From: Bacteroidia bacterium
GTDB taxonomy: Bacteria > Bacteroidota > Bacteroidia > NS11-12g > UBA955
DNA: 13,398 bases
Assembly: GCA_023258655.1 (NCBI GenBank)
Contig: JALQWO010000031.1
Coordinates: 1-13,398 of the forward strand
Direction of reading: 5' to 3'
Part shown: piece by piece, positions 6,073-13,398 of the stretch
Numbering within the stretch: the stretch's first letter is position 1
How the letters are laid out: every line of letters begins with the position of its first letter
Notes under the pieces: generated by a model
Told to the model about the DNA's origin: nothing
Seen by the model: only the letters and a program-made list of their open reading frames with translations
The model's database searches: none
Program-made: the position numbers and the translations under genes

Positions 6073-7010
6073 GATTCCAAGGGATTTGGGTTTTTGTCGG
6101 GCCGCGGATTCACTGCCGGTGGCGGTTCTTCCATGATTAAGTTGGGCCACAGTTTGGTTTCGTGTCCTTCGAAATCCCTCGCCCATTCTTTGTGGTTGTA
6201 TACGCAAACTGGAAGGCACATGCTACAATAATTGTATTTAGCGAAATAGGGAAAGCACTTGGCCGTATCTACGATGTATCGGTCGTTTCCCAAATGATCT
6301 TTGCCCGCAGTGGGGTCTCGCTCATCGGGTATCGCCTTGGCCGGACAATAAATCCTACAGGCTCTACAATTGTCGCAAAATTTGGCAATCCCCGCATCGA
6401 TGGGATGGTCGATCTCCATGACCATGTCTGTCACAATACTTCCCATTCGAAACAACGGGCCCCATTGGGGATGAATGATTGATCCGTGTCTACCCAATTC
6501 GCCAAATCCTGCTTTGAGTCCGATGGGTATGTGCAACAAATCGCTATCACCGATGGGGTGTTCGATTTTACATGGGTAGCCCAAATCGCGGATAAACTGT
6601 GCCAAGGCAATGATGATTTCGCCCAGTGTAAAATAGATTCTGAGACATTCCACCGCTGATTCATGGGAGGGCACGGTTTGAAAAGCCCGCCACAACATTT
6701 TTTGGCCAACGGCAATCGCGAATCGCTCTGAAACTTCTCGGCCATTGTACACATCGCTGGGCTCAACCTCACAAACTCCCACCATGTCTGCGCCCAAAGC
6801 GATCGCTTTTGATTTGATGAGGCTTGCCGCCTCGGTAGGCGTAAATGGCTGAACTGTTGCGTTGACAGGTCCATCCAATCGCTGGTATTGGTCTTGGTAA
6901 ATTTGCTGTAAATAGTCGTCTACTGCATCAATTTTGATGCTGCGCCCACCCACTTTTTCATACCACGCGTCCCATTGAAATGCACTTGCTTGCACGGCCA
7001 CTTTTTTCAA
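6069..7010 (-). CDS. Reductive dehalogenase/QueG-related double [4Fe-4S] protein
   Basis: A 313-residue soluble protein without a signal peptide or TAT motif. The C-terminal half has two cluster motifs: CDNCRACRIYCP (Cys212, 215, 218, 222) and Cys252-x9-Cys262-x2-Cys265-x3-Cys269, the latter in CSMCLPVCVYN. Just before them is AGFGELGRHGSIIHPQWGPL (167-186), which matches the conserved segment shared by reductive dehalogenases and epoxyqueuosine reductase QueG. The spacing of the second cluster and the xxCVYN ending look more like the dehalogenase-like branch. True QueG reduces epoxyqueuosine in tRNA with cobalamin; RdhA removes halogens. Neither activity is shown here. The start is TTG at 7010: no ATG is available in frame before the upstream stop. 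It lies 19 nt after the amylase gene and is probably in its transcript. Family membership is good, function open. Confidence 0.8.
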   Translation of the reverse strand: MKKVAVQASAFQWDAWYEKVGGRSIKIDAVDDYLQQIYQDQYQRLDGPVNATVQPFTPTEAASLIKSKAIALGADMVGVCEVEPSDVYNGREVSERFAIAVGQKMLWRAFQTVPSHESAVECLRIYFTLGEIIIALAQFIRDLGYPCKIEHPIGDSDLLHIPIGLKAGFGELGRHGSIIHPQWGPLFRMGSIVTDMVMEIDHPIDAGIAKFCDNCRACRIYCPAKAIPDERDPTAGKDHLGNDRYIVDTAKCFPYFAKYNYCSMCLPVCVYNHKEWARDFEGHETKLWPNLIMEEPPPAVNPRPDKNPNPLES

Positions 7011-7029
7011 ATGTAAGGGCCTCGGACAA

Positions 7030-8913
7030 TTATTTCAGCAGTTCGTATACGTAACTGCCTTTGGCTGCTACTTTCAATGTGCTGCCCAAGGGGGTGATTT
7101 CTCCGGTCAATATGTTCCTGAGCTTGTTGTAGCCGTTGGTGATTTCGACGAATCGCGACAGAGAGATTTCTTGCGATTGATCGCTTTGACTCAACACCAC
7201 CATCACTTTTTGATTATCGGTATAACGGAAATACGTAAAGATGCCATTGATACCACTGTATTGCATGGTTTTTCCGACGCCCAAGGCAGGCATGGATGTG
7301 CGGGCTTTGTTGAGGGTTTGCATCCATTTCCATGCGTCGTTTTCCTTGGATGTGCGACCTTTGGGCGTGAATTTGTTCACTGGATCGCCGTTCCAACCGC
7401 CAGGAAAATCAAATCGCACATAGGCATCTGACTTTTCTGTTTTGCCTGTCATCAAAATCTCAGTGCCGTAATAAATACAGGGTAGTCCACGTGTTGTCAT
7501 CAGCAAGGTGACGCCGCGTTTCCATGCATCGATGTCTTCATTGGCGATCGAATAGAAACGAGAAATATCATGATTGTCCAAAAACGTGCAATTCTTGTAA
7601 GGGTCTTGGTATAAAAAGTCCTCGCTCTGGGTGATGTAAACGCGATTCAGTCCTTCGGTCCAGCCAAACGGTTTCGAGCATGCCTCTTGGAAAGCCCAAC
7701 ACATTGAAAAGTCGGTTACTCCTGGCAGTCTGTTTTTCTCGAAGCCTTTGATGTTGTTGCGAACAAAGCTGGCTTGGGTAGTGGTGTGCTGTACCCAGGT
7801 TTCTCCATAAATGGTCAGTTGAGGGTATTCTTTTAACAATAACTCCATGAGGTGATTCATGTAGTCCTGATCGGGGTAGGGATAGGTGTCGATGCGATAT
7901 CCAGATAGGTTTGCAAACTCAATCCACCACAAATAAAGTTGGTCGAGGTAGGTGGCGATGTGGGGGTTTTTCTGGTTGTAATCGGGCATGGTGGCAACAA
8001 ACCAACCATCGGTATTTAAATTCCGCTCAGAGGGGGCTGCATAGGGGTCGGCAGCGGTAGGTGCACGGAAATTGGTTTGCACGTAGGTGTCTTTGTAGTT
8101 GAACCAGCCGGTATCGTAATACTGATTCATCCAATGTTTGTCGCCCACGTGATTGGGGATGATGTCCATGATCATCTTCATGTTGCGTTTCCGCATTTCT
8201 GTAACCAAGTCCACGTATTCTTTGTTGCTGCCAAATCGCGGATCAATTTCGTAGTTGTCGGTGATAGCATATCCGTGAAAACTCTCTTCGGGTTGATCGT
8301 TGGTTTGAACGGGATTGAGCCAAAGGGCGCTGATGCCCAAATCTTTGAGGTAGTCCAATTTGCTGCGAACACCGGCAAGGTCTCCTCCATGTCGGGATTT
8401 CAGGCCGCCGCGGTCCACGCGCACACGGTAATGCATATCGGCATTGTCGTTATCGGTTTCGCCATTGCAGAAACGATCGGGGAAAATGAGGTAGGTGACA
8501 TCATTGGGGGTTAGTCCGGGCGCTTGGGCTTCTTTGGCACGGCGTTGTTTGAGCTCGTATTTGAGCACGTAGGCACTTTGGGCTTTACTGCGTTTTTCTT
8601 TGGGGGTTACGGTAAATTCGATGAATCCGGGCTGGGTGTTTGGCTGAATGCTGAGTTGGATGTAGCAAACGTGACGATTCGCGCTCTGGGCGATACTGTC
8701 CAAACGAACACCATTGTATGGATTCATGGCGATGTTGTACAAGCTGATGTTCTCTGCGTGCAAAATGATCTCCAATTTGGGATTGTTAAAGCCCAAATAC
8801 CAAGATGGAGGAGCCACATGATAGGTGTTTTTTCGCGGCGGTAACAAACTGGCAGTTAGGCTATTTGCGGTTATTAACAAGGAAGAAAGGCAGCAGAAAA
8901 TCAGGTTTTTCAT
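7030..8913 (-). CDS. Secreted GH13 cyclomaltodextrinase/neopullulanase-type alpha-amylase
   Basis: A 627-residue glycoside hydrolase with a signal peptide (hydrophobic residues 4-20, likely cut near LTA, about residue 21). Residues 35-105 form a beta-rich N-terminal domain with PPSWYLGFNNPKLEIILHAE, like the cyclomaltodextrinase N-domain. The GH13 barrel begins around DVTYLIFPDRF (138-148). Conserved regions are complete: DIIPNH (250-255), GYRID with nucleophile Asp342, GETW with acid/base Glu371, and FLDNHD with Asp449; MPDYNQKNP (309-317) corresponds to region V. A beta-sandwich C-domain follows from about 545. Such enzymes cut alpha-1,4 (and sometimes alpha-1,6) bonds in cyclodextrins, pullulan or maltodextrins, usually in the periplasm. 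It is divergent from a secreted multi-module protein, suggesting joint alpha-glucan use. There is no T9SS tail, so periplasmic location is likely. Confidence 0.94.
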   Translation of the reverse strand: MKNLIFCCLSSLLITANSLTASLLPPRKNTYHVAPPSWYLGFNNPKLEIILHAENISLYNIAMNPYNGVRLDSIAQSANRHVCYIQLSIQPNTQPGFIEFTVTPKEKRSKAQSAYVLKYELKQRRAKEAQAPGLTPNDVTYLIFPDRFCNGETDNDNADMHYRVRVDRGGLKSRHGGDLAGVRSKLDYLKDLGISALWLNPVQTNDQPEESFHGYAITDNYEIDPRFGSNKEYVDLVTEMRKRNMKMIMDIIPNHVGDKHWMNQYYDTGWFNYKDTYVQTNFRAPTAADPYAAPSERNLNTDGWFVATMPDYNQKNPHIATYLDQLYLWWIEFANLSGYRIDTYPYPDQDYMNHLMELLLKEYPQLTIYGETWVQHTTTQASFVRNNIKGFEKNRLPGVTDFSMCWAFQEACSKPFGWTEGLNRVYITQSEDFLYQDPYKNCTFLDNHDISRFYSIANEDIDAWKRGVTLLMTTRGLPCIYYGTEILMTGKTEKSDAYVRFDFPGGWNGDPVNKFTPKGRTSKENDAWKWMQTLNKARTSMPALGVGKTMQYSGINGIFTYFRYTDNQKVMVVLSQSDQSQEISLSRFVEITNGYNKLRNILTGEITPLGSTLKVAAKGSYVYELLK

Positions 8914-8964
8914 GGATTCTTTTGGGTATTACAAAGAAAGTGCAATTTTTTGGGAAAAAGGTTA

Positions 8965-8996
8965 TTGTCAGTTTGACACTTTTTTATTTATCTTTA
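8965..8996 (+). promoter_or_regulatory. Candidate promoter for the T9SS multi-module protein
   Basis: TTG (8965-8967), a 21-nt spacer, then TATCTTTA (8989-8996), one mismatch from TAnnTTTG. It is followed by an A-rich leader before the ATG at 9024. A short inverted repeat TGTCA-GTT-TGACA (8966-8978) overlaps the -33 region and could be a regulator site. Confidence 0.4.
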
Positions 8997-9023
8997 CCGC
9001 AGAAATATTAAAACAATATAAAC

Positions 9024-10688
9024 ATGAAAAAAATTTACTCACTCATTGCCTTGGCTGCGTTGTCGACTGCAGCTTTTGCGCAAACTGTAAAGGTTACCTT
9101 CCGGGTAAACATGCAGAATGTAGCAGTAGGTCCAAAGGGTATCCGTATCGCCGGTGATTTGCAGGCGGATGCAGGTATTGGTAGCAACTGGTCTCCAGGT
9201 GCCACTGGTAACACTTTGACAGCTACTGGATCTGGTTATGTGTATTCCATTCAATTGACTTTGAAGGCAAGCACAAGCTACGAGTACAAGTACATCAACG
9301 GTGACGCTTGGGGTATGCCCGATGAGTCATTCAACCGTAAGTTGACTACAGGTACTTCTGATCAAGTGTTGAACGTGTATTGCTTCAATGACGCTTCTGC
9401 AGATTGTTCTGCTCCTCCAACTGGAACCCAGCGTGTGGTTTTTCAGGTTGACATGAAGAACGAAGATGTATCTACCGACGGCGTTCGTGTGGCTGGTAAC
9501 TATCAAACCAAAGCAGGTATGACTGCTGACTGGACTCCTTCTGATGATTTGGCCAAATGTAAGAACGTAGGTGATATGTACTATTTGGTGGCTTTCTTGC
9601 CCGATGGTGATTACAAATACAAATTTGTGAATGGTAAGAGTGGCTGGGAGTCAGTAAACGACCGCGATTTGAAAGTGGCTGGTGCTGGGGTTATAACCAA
9701 GCACGTATGCTTCAACAAGCAAGATACTTGCGCGTTGATTCCCAAATACAAGCGCGATGTAACCTTCCACGTAGTGGATGGTAACTACCAAAACAGCTTC
9801 AAGTTGACCAACGTTAAATTCAAGGGCAACTTGTCTGGTTGGTCTGATTTCGTAGCCAACGATAGCGGTTTGCGTGGCGACAAAACTGCCAATGATGGTA
9901 TTTGGTCTGCTACCTATCCCCAGGTTTTGACTGGTTCATACGAGTGGGGTGCCACTGCAGGACCTGCAGGTACTTGGATCATCAAGGGTCCTAACCGTTC
10001 TTTCAAATTGAACTACACCGATGGTTCTATCACCGGTGACACTGTTTACACCATTCCTAAGTTGGGTGCGTTGTTGAATGTGACTTTCTCTGTTGATATG
10101 TCTGACACCATCGTTTCTGCGGATGGCGTTTGGATGGCCGGTAACTTCCAACCATACATGGACACTGCTCAAGGTGAGTGGAAATTCAACAAGATCAAGT
10201 TGAAAGACATGGGTAATGGCATTTACTCTACCACCATCAAGATTTGGGCTCAAAAGTATCAGTTCCGTTTCGCCAACGGGTTGGCTGAAAACGATGACTT
10301 TAGCGAAAAGAACTTGAACATCGCTTGTGGTTCTTTGAATGGTTACAACAAAGTAGACCGCGTATTTGATATCGCTACTGCTACTGCCGATGTGGTATTG
10401 CCAACGTACAAGTGGAACTCTTGCACCGTGGTTTCTAACAAGAACATCATTGAGAGCGCAGAAGTGAGCATCGCACCAAACCCCGCTGAAGGACAGTTTG
10501 TGGTTGCTTTGACTACCAACAACATCAAGAACATTGTTGTTCGCAGCATTGACGGTCGTGTTGTTCGCAGCATCAACGCCAACAGCAAAGTTGAGACAGT
10601 GAACGCCAACGGTTTGTCAGGTATCTTCTTCGTGAACATCACTGACACTGTAGGTCGTACCACTACCCAAAAAGTGGTATTGAAATAA
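9024..10688 (+). CDS. Secreted four-module starch-binding-like protein with T9SS sorting domain
   Basis: A 554-residue exported protein. The signal peptide is MKK plus a hydrophobic stretch with a cut after AFA (residue 19). Four beta-rich modules follow. Modules 1, 2 and 4 (about 21-129, 136-238, 350-468) each begin VxFxVxM and then G(I/V)xxAG(D/N)(L/Y/F)Q; module 3 (about 243-345) is divergent, with VTFHVVDG and VKFKGNLSGW. The YKYKF/YEYKY and W pieces resemble the CBM20/CBM48-like fold of starch-binding and SusE/F-type proteins. Modules 1, 2 and 4 end with two spaced cysteines each (120/128, 229/236, 435/467). Residues 480-554 are a type A T9SS sorting domain: SIAPNPAEGQF, the IDGRVV segment and the terminal KVVLK. 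It should be released or anchored at the cell surface. No catalytic residues were recognised. Codons are strongly skewed (AAC, AAG, GGT), suggesting high expression. Divergent from the amylase. Confidence 0.88.
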   Translation: MKKIYSLIALAALSTAAFAQTVKVTFRVNMQNVAVGPKGIRIAGDLQADAGIGSNWSPGATGNTLTATGSGYVYSIQLTLKASTSYEYKYINGDAWGMPDESFNRKLTTGTSDQVLNVYCFNDASADCSAPPTGTQRVVFQVDMKNEDVSTDGVRVAGNYQTKAGMTADWTPSDDLAKCKNVGDMYYLVAFLPDGDYKYKFVNGKSGWESVNDRDLKVAGAGVITKHVCFNKQDTCALIPKYKRDVTFHVVDGNYQNSFKLTNVKFKGNLSGWSDFVANDSGLRGDKTANDGIWSATYPQVLTGSYEWGATAGPAGTWIIKGPNRSFKLNYTDGSITGDTVYTIPKLGALLNVTFSVDMSDTIVSADGVWMAGNFQPYMDTAQGEWKFNKIKLKDMGNGIYSTTIKIWAQKYQFRFANGLAENDDFSEKNLNIACGSLNGYNKVDRVFDIATATADVVLPTYKWNSCTVVSNKNIIESAEVSIAPNPAEGQFVVALTTNNIKNIVVRSIDGRVVRSINANSKVETVNANGLSGIFFVNITDTVGRTTTQKVVLK

Positions 10689-10708
10689 TTGAATTTGTTC
10701 AAATAGTG

Positions 10709-10749
10709 AAAACAGAGGGGGGCGGCCATTGGCCGCCCCCCTCTGTTTT
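10709..10749. terminator. Strong bidirectional terminator
   Basis: A 19-bp perfect stem (10709-10727 with 10731-10749) closed by the loop ATT. The core is GAGGGGGGCGGCC, with A4 on the left arm and T4 on the right. It lies 20 nt after the T9SS-protein stop and about 76 nt past the convergent hydrolase stop, so it can serve both directions. Confidence 0.95.
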
Positions 10750-10824
10750 ATATTGCTTTGCGGTCCGACAGTCAAGCCCCACAACGTGTGCCATGCCTGT
10801 TCCCAAAACAATCGGAAATCCTAT

Positions 10825-11451
10825 CTATCGAATCGAAAAATCGAACATCGTTTGGCCAGCCAGTACCCCTTTCAACTGGTCGCCAGACTTTACCGGTCCA
10901 ACCCCCTCCGGCGTGCCCGTGAAAATGTAGTCGCCAATGCGCAAGCCAAAATACTGCGAGACGTGCGCGATGATCTCATCCACGGTGTGAATCATGTGTT
11001 GCGTATGTCCCTGCTGCACAATGTCGCCGTTTTTCTCTAAGTGGAAATGACAATCGTTGATGCCGTTGTTCTCGCCTTCGGTTAAAACAGACAATGGGAC
11101 AAAATTCGCGATGGCTGCAGAGTGGTCGAAGCCCTTCGCTTTTTCCCAAGGCAGGCCTTTGGCCTTGAGACGATTTTGTACATCTCGGGCCGTAAAATCA
11201 ATACCCAAGGATACTTCATCGTAGTAATCTTTGGCAAATTGAACGGGGATATGTCGGCCCGGCTTCTTGATCTTCACAACCAATTCCACTTCATGGTGGA
11301 TTTCATTGGAAAAATCGGGAATGAAAAACGGGTTGTTGTTGCGAAGCAATGCCGTATCGGGTTTGATGAAAATGACGGGTTCTTCCGGTACCTCGTTGTT
11401 GAGTTCTCGGATATGGGCGTCGTAATTCCTGCCGATACAGATGATTTTCAT
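10825..11451 (-). CDS. Fumarylacetoacetate hydrolase (FAH)-family protein
   Basis: A 208-residue cytoplasmic enzyme, the short single-domain form of the FAH family. It opens with IICIGRNYDAHIREL, which is typical. The divalent-metal ligands fit Glu54 and Glu56 (HHEVELVV) and Asp85 (GIDFTARD). Lys104 or Lys106 (WEKAKGFD) is the likely active-site lysine, and FTGTPEGVGPV is the C-terminal hallmark. The family includes acylpyruvate hydrolases, oxaloacetate decarboxylases and homoprotocatechuate isomerase/decarboxylases. The length and lack of pathway neighbours favour an acylpyruvase/oxaloacetate decarboxylase-like (FAHD1-type) role, which is inference. It starts 18 nt after the purA stop, so it is probably the last gene of that operon and is closed by the hairpin at 10709-10749. 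Confidence 0.9.
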   Translation of the reverse strand: MKIICIGRNYDAHIRELNNEVPEEPVIFIKPDTALLRNNNPFFIPDFSNEIHHEVELVVKIKKPGRHIPVQFAKDYYDEVSLGIDFTARDVQNRLKAKGLPWEKAKGFDHSAAIANFVPLSVLTEGENNGINDCHFHLEKNGDIVQQGHTQHMIHTVDEIIAHVSQYFGLRIGDYIFTGTPEGVGPVKSGDQLKGVLAGQTMFDFSIR

Positions 11452-11469
11452 ACTGCGTTTTGGGTTGAA

Positions 11470-12738
11470 TTAGTCTTTCACCAAGGTGCTTTCACGCTCA
11501 GGTCCGAGAGAGATCACACGAATTTTGGTGCCCAGGTAATTCTCTACAAAGTGCACATAATTGCGGAATCGCTCGTCCATGGCTTCAAAGCCTTGCGTGT
11601 GGCTAAGGTCTTCACCCCAGCCTGGGAACCATTCCAATAGGGGTTCTACATCGCTGCTGCACAGATTGGCGGGTACTTGTTCACTTCTTACACCGTTAAT
11701 CATGTAGGCGGTACAAGCGGCGATTTTCTCCATGCCATTGAGTACATCGCTCTTCATCATGATGAGTTCGTCCACACCGTTCAACATGCAAGTGTATTTT
11801 AAAGCCACTAAATCGATCCAGCCCGTTCTGCGCTTTCTGCCTGTGGTGGCGCCAAATTCATGTCCTTTGATGCGCAAATATTCTCCGATTTCGTTGTCGA
11901 GCTCGGTAGGGAAAGGCCCAGAACCCACGCGGGTTGAGTAAGCTTTGAAAATACCGAAAACTTTGCCCACTTGTTTTGGGGCGACACCCAAACCGGTGCA
12001 AACGCCGCCGGCCAAGGTGTTAGAGCTGGTGACGAATGGATAGGTTCCAAATTCTACATCCAACAGGCTGCCTTGTGCACCTTCAGCGAGGACTTTTTGA
12101 CCTTTGCTGATGCAGTCGTGGATGAAATATTCGCTGTTGACCAATTTGTGTCCTTTCAAGAACTCAATGGCGCTAAAGAATTTCTCTTCTTCCGCGTCCA
12201 ATTGGAAGTCGGTGTAGCCGTGGAATTCGATCATTCGCAAATGATCTTTGACAACATCTTGGTAGCGCTGACGGAAGTCGCCTTCCAGAATATCGCCAAC
12301 GCGGAGGCCGGAGCGACCAATTTTGTCTTTGTAGGTGGGGCCGATGCCACGCAAGGTGGAGCCAATTTTGGCATCGCCTTTGGCGGCTTCTGAAGCAGCA
12401 TCCAAAATACGGTGTGTGGGAAGAATGAGGTGGGCTTTTTGCGAAATGTACAGACGCTCTTTGTAGTCCGGACATTCGTTCACGATGCGCTCGATTTCTT
12501 CGCGCAACCGCACGGGGTCGATCACCACACCGTTGCCAATGAGGTTGATGGTTTCTTTGCGGAAAATGCCCGAGGGGATGGTGTTGAGGACAAATTTCTT
12601 GCCTTCAAAATCCAGTGAGTGTCCGGCATTGGGACCGCCCTGAAAACGCGCTACCACGTTGTATTTGGGCGTGAGGTAATCCGCAATTTTCCCTTTTCCT
12701 TCGTCGCCCCATTGGAGGCCAAGTATAACATCAACCAT
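11470..12738 (-). CDS. purA: Adenylosuccinate synthetase
   Basis: A 422-residue protein of standard length for PurA. It joins IMP and aspartate with GTP to give adenylosuccinate, the first committed step to AMP, in the cytoplasm. The GTP loop QWGDEGKGK begins at residue 9 and contains the catalytic Asp12. NAGHS places the catalytic His at 40. The family pattern GIGPTYKDKIGRSGLRVGD lies mid-protein, and the GTTGRKRRTGW-type IMP/base-recognition segment (here GATTGRKRRTGW) is intact. The start ATG at 12738 lies 18 nt after the Fur-family stop, and the FAH gene starts 18 nt after its own stop, so the three are probably one transcript. No purine riboswitch or separate promoter is visible in the short upstream gap. 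Confidence 0.98.
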   Translation of the reverse strand: MVDVILGLQWGDEGKGKIADYLTPKYNVVARFQGGPNAGHSLDFEGKKFVLNTIPSGIFRKETINLIGNGVVIDPVRLREEIERIVNECPDYKERLYISQKAHLILPTHRILDAASEAAKGDAKIGSTLRGIGPTYKDKIGRSGLRVGDILEGDFRQRYQDVVKDHLRMIEFHGYTDFQLDAEEEKFFSAIEFLKGHKLVNSEYFIHDCISKGQKVLAEGAQGSLLDVEFGTYPFVTSSNTLAGGVCTGLGVAPKQVGKVFGIFKAYSTRVGSGPFPTELDNEIGEYLRIKGHEFGATTGRKRRTGWIDLVALKYTCMLNGVDELIMMKSDVLNGMEKIAACTAYMINGVRSEQVPANLCSSDVEPLLEWFPGWGEDLSHTQGFEAMDERFRNYVHFVENYLGTKIRVISLGPERESTLVKD

Positions 12739-12756
12739 GTATGTAATTTCTAATGT

Positions 12757-13266
12757 TTATGATTTTGTGGGGACCTCACCACACTGTGTGCATTCGCCTT
12801 GCTCGTTGGTGCTGGGGTCGCCGTATAAATGTAATGAGTGGCTACTTACATTGAATTTTAGCAAATTGCCCATGGTGCTGGTGATTTGCTGCACACGGGG
12901 ATCGCAAAATTCAAAAACCTTTTTACAATGATTGCAAATGAGGTGGTCGTGCTGTTTATAGCCGTAAGCTTGTTCGTAATGGGAGGTGTTTTGACCAAAC
13001 TGATGGCGTTTCACCAATCCAGATTCCACCAATAGGTCCAGCGTGTTGTATACGGTGGCGCGACTGACATGGTAGTTTCTCGATTTCATTTTGAGGAATA
13101 ACTCGTCCACGTCGAAATGACTTTTGGATGAGTATATTTCATCGAGTATCGCATAGCGCTCCGGGGTTTTACGCTGCTGATTTTGTTCTAAGTAGGCTGT
13201 GAAGAGTTCCCGAACTTCTTGTTTCGTTTTTTCGATTTTGGGATCTTTTTTCAGCGAATTGGGCAT
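12757..13266 (-). CDS. Fur/PerR-family metal-dependent transcriptional regulator
   Basis: A 169-residue Fur-superfamily regulator. The winged helix ends in the recognition segment VSRATVYNTLDLLVESGLV (67-85). The structural zinc site is complete, with Cys111/Cys114 (CNHC) and Cys159/Cys162 (CTQC), as in PerR and many Fur proteins. The second metal site has the HDHLIC segment (His106, His108) and His143/His146 (SHSLHLYG). Whether it senses iron, peroxide or another metal cannot be decided from this. Members usually repress genes with inverted-repeat boxes when metal is bound. In Bacteroidota a fur-like gene is often found next to purA, and that holds here. The ATG lies 3 nt after the stop of the gene before it, so it is probably translated from a longer operon. 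Confidence 0.93.
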   Translation of the reverse strand: MPNSLKKDPKIEKTKQEVRELFTAYLEQNQQRKTPERYAILDEIYSSKSHFDVDELFLKMKSRNYHVSRATVYNTLDLLVESGLVKRHQFGQNTSHYEQAYGYKQHDHLICNHCKKVFEFCDPRVQQITSTMGNLLKFNVSSHSLHLYGDPSTNEQGECTQCGEVPTKS

Positions 13267-13269
13267 GGG

Positions 13270-13398
13270 TCAGTTCGACGTTGGTCCGCTGTAGGCGGGG
13301 TTTGGAATGAGCATACGCAATTTGCGCGCTGTAGGGAATTCGCGTTTTACATCCACCAGGGCAGCATCTGCTTCCGCAGCTGTAGCGAATGTGCCCAC
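13270..13398 (-). CDS. C-terminal fragment of a protein with a possible SPOR-like end
   Basis: The frame is open from the right edge to a TGA at 13270-13272, encoding the last 42 residues of a gene that starts outside the window. The sequence VGTFATAAEADAALVDVKRE, followed by FPTARKLRMLIP and a short Pro/Ser-rich tail, looks like the last repeat of a SPOR (peptidoglycan-binding) domain, in which VGxFxxxxxAxxxLxxLK...FPxAxxV is typical. That match is by eye and short. The stop lies 3 nt before the Fur-family ATG, so the two genes are likely co-transcribed. Too little is present for a firm function. Confidence 0.6.
   Translation of the reverse strand: MGTFATAAEADAALVDVKREFPTARKLRMLIPNPAYSGPTSN

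Noticed and set aside
8077..8514. 145-residue plus-strand reading frame inside the amylase
   Set aside because: It is antisense to conserved GH13 motifs, and its His/Val-rich product has no family features.
11971..12393. 140-residue plus-strand reading frame inside purA
   Set aside because: It is a shadow of the highly conserved purA reading frame, with no independent start signal or family match.
1..13398. CRISPR arrays, insertion sequences, prophage or integration genes
   Set aside because: No regularly spaced repeats, transposase or integrase motifs were seen, and the tRNA-Asn is not flanked by a partial duplicate of its 3' end.

Overview
The window looks like an ordinary chromosomal stretch of a member of the Bacteroidota. 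Four things point there. One secreted protein (9024..10688) ends in a type IX secretion (T9SS) sorting domain. Several starts follow A/T-rich leaders without a clear Shine-Dalgarno. Several intergenic regions carry the Bacteroidota -7 box TAnnTTTG. A Fur-family gene sits directly upstream of purA. The species cannot be named from the sequence alone. No phage, IS, CRISPR or plasmid feature was seen, and no gene-free stretch exceeds about 220 bases.

Left part (1..4039). A phytase-like secreted protein runs off the left edge on the minus strand. Diverging from it is a compact plus-strand cluster of small soluble proteins: an AHSA1/SRPBCC protein, a PhnB-like VOC protein and a PaiA-like GNAT acetyltransferase, with gaps of 1 and 13 nt. 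It is followed by a lipoprotein alpha/beta hydrolase. The first three look co-transcribed; their substrates are unknown.

Middle (4153..6072). An HxlR-type regulator and a small ferredoxin-fold (YciI/muconolactone-isomerase-like) protein are divergent and share an intergenic region with back-to-back promoter boxes and a 9-bp direct repeat, suggesting a self-contained regulator/target pair. A tRNA-Asn(GTT) on the minus strand shares a bidirectional terminator with the small gene. A PfkB sugar kinase follows, and its stop codon overlaps that of the next, convergent gene.

Starch region (6069..10688). On the minus strand a secreted GH13 cyclomaltodextrinase/neopullulanase-type enzyme lies 19 nt upstream of an iron-sulfur protein related to QueG and reductive dehalogenases. 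Divergent from the amylase is a 554-residue secreted protein with four immunoglobulin-like/starch-binding-like modules and a T9SS tail. It has a strong codon preference suggesting high expression and ends at a 19-bp perfect terminator hairpin. The pair probably works on alpha-glucans outside the cytoplasm, without a SusC/SusD pair in the window.

Right part (10825..13398). A minus-strand run reads, in transcription order: the end of a gene with a possible SPOR-like C-terminus, a Fur/PerR-type regulator, purA, and a fumarylacetoacetase-family hydrolase. Gaps are 3, 18 and 18 nt, so this is probably one operon.

I see no clear evidence of a wholly new system. The points most worth a second look are the RdhA/QueG-like protein beside the amylase, the four-module T9SS protein, and the HxlR/small-protein pair with its candidate operator.
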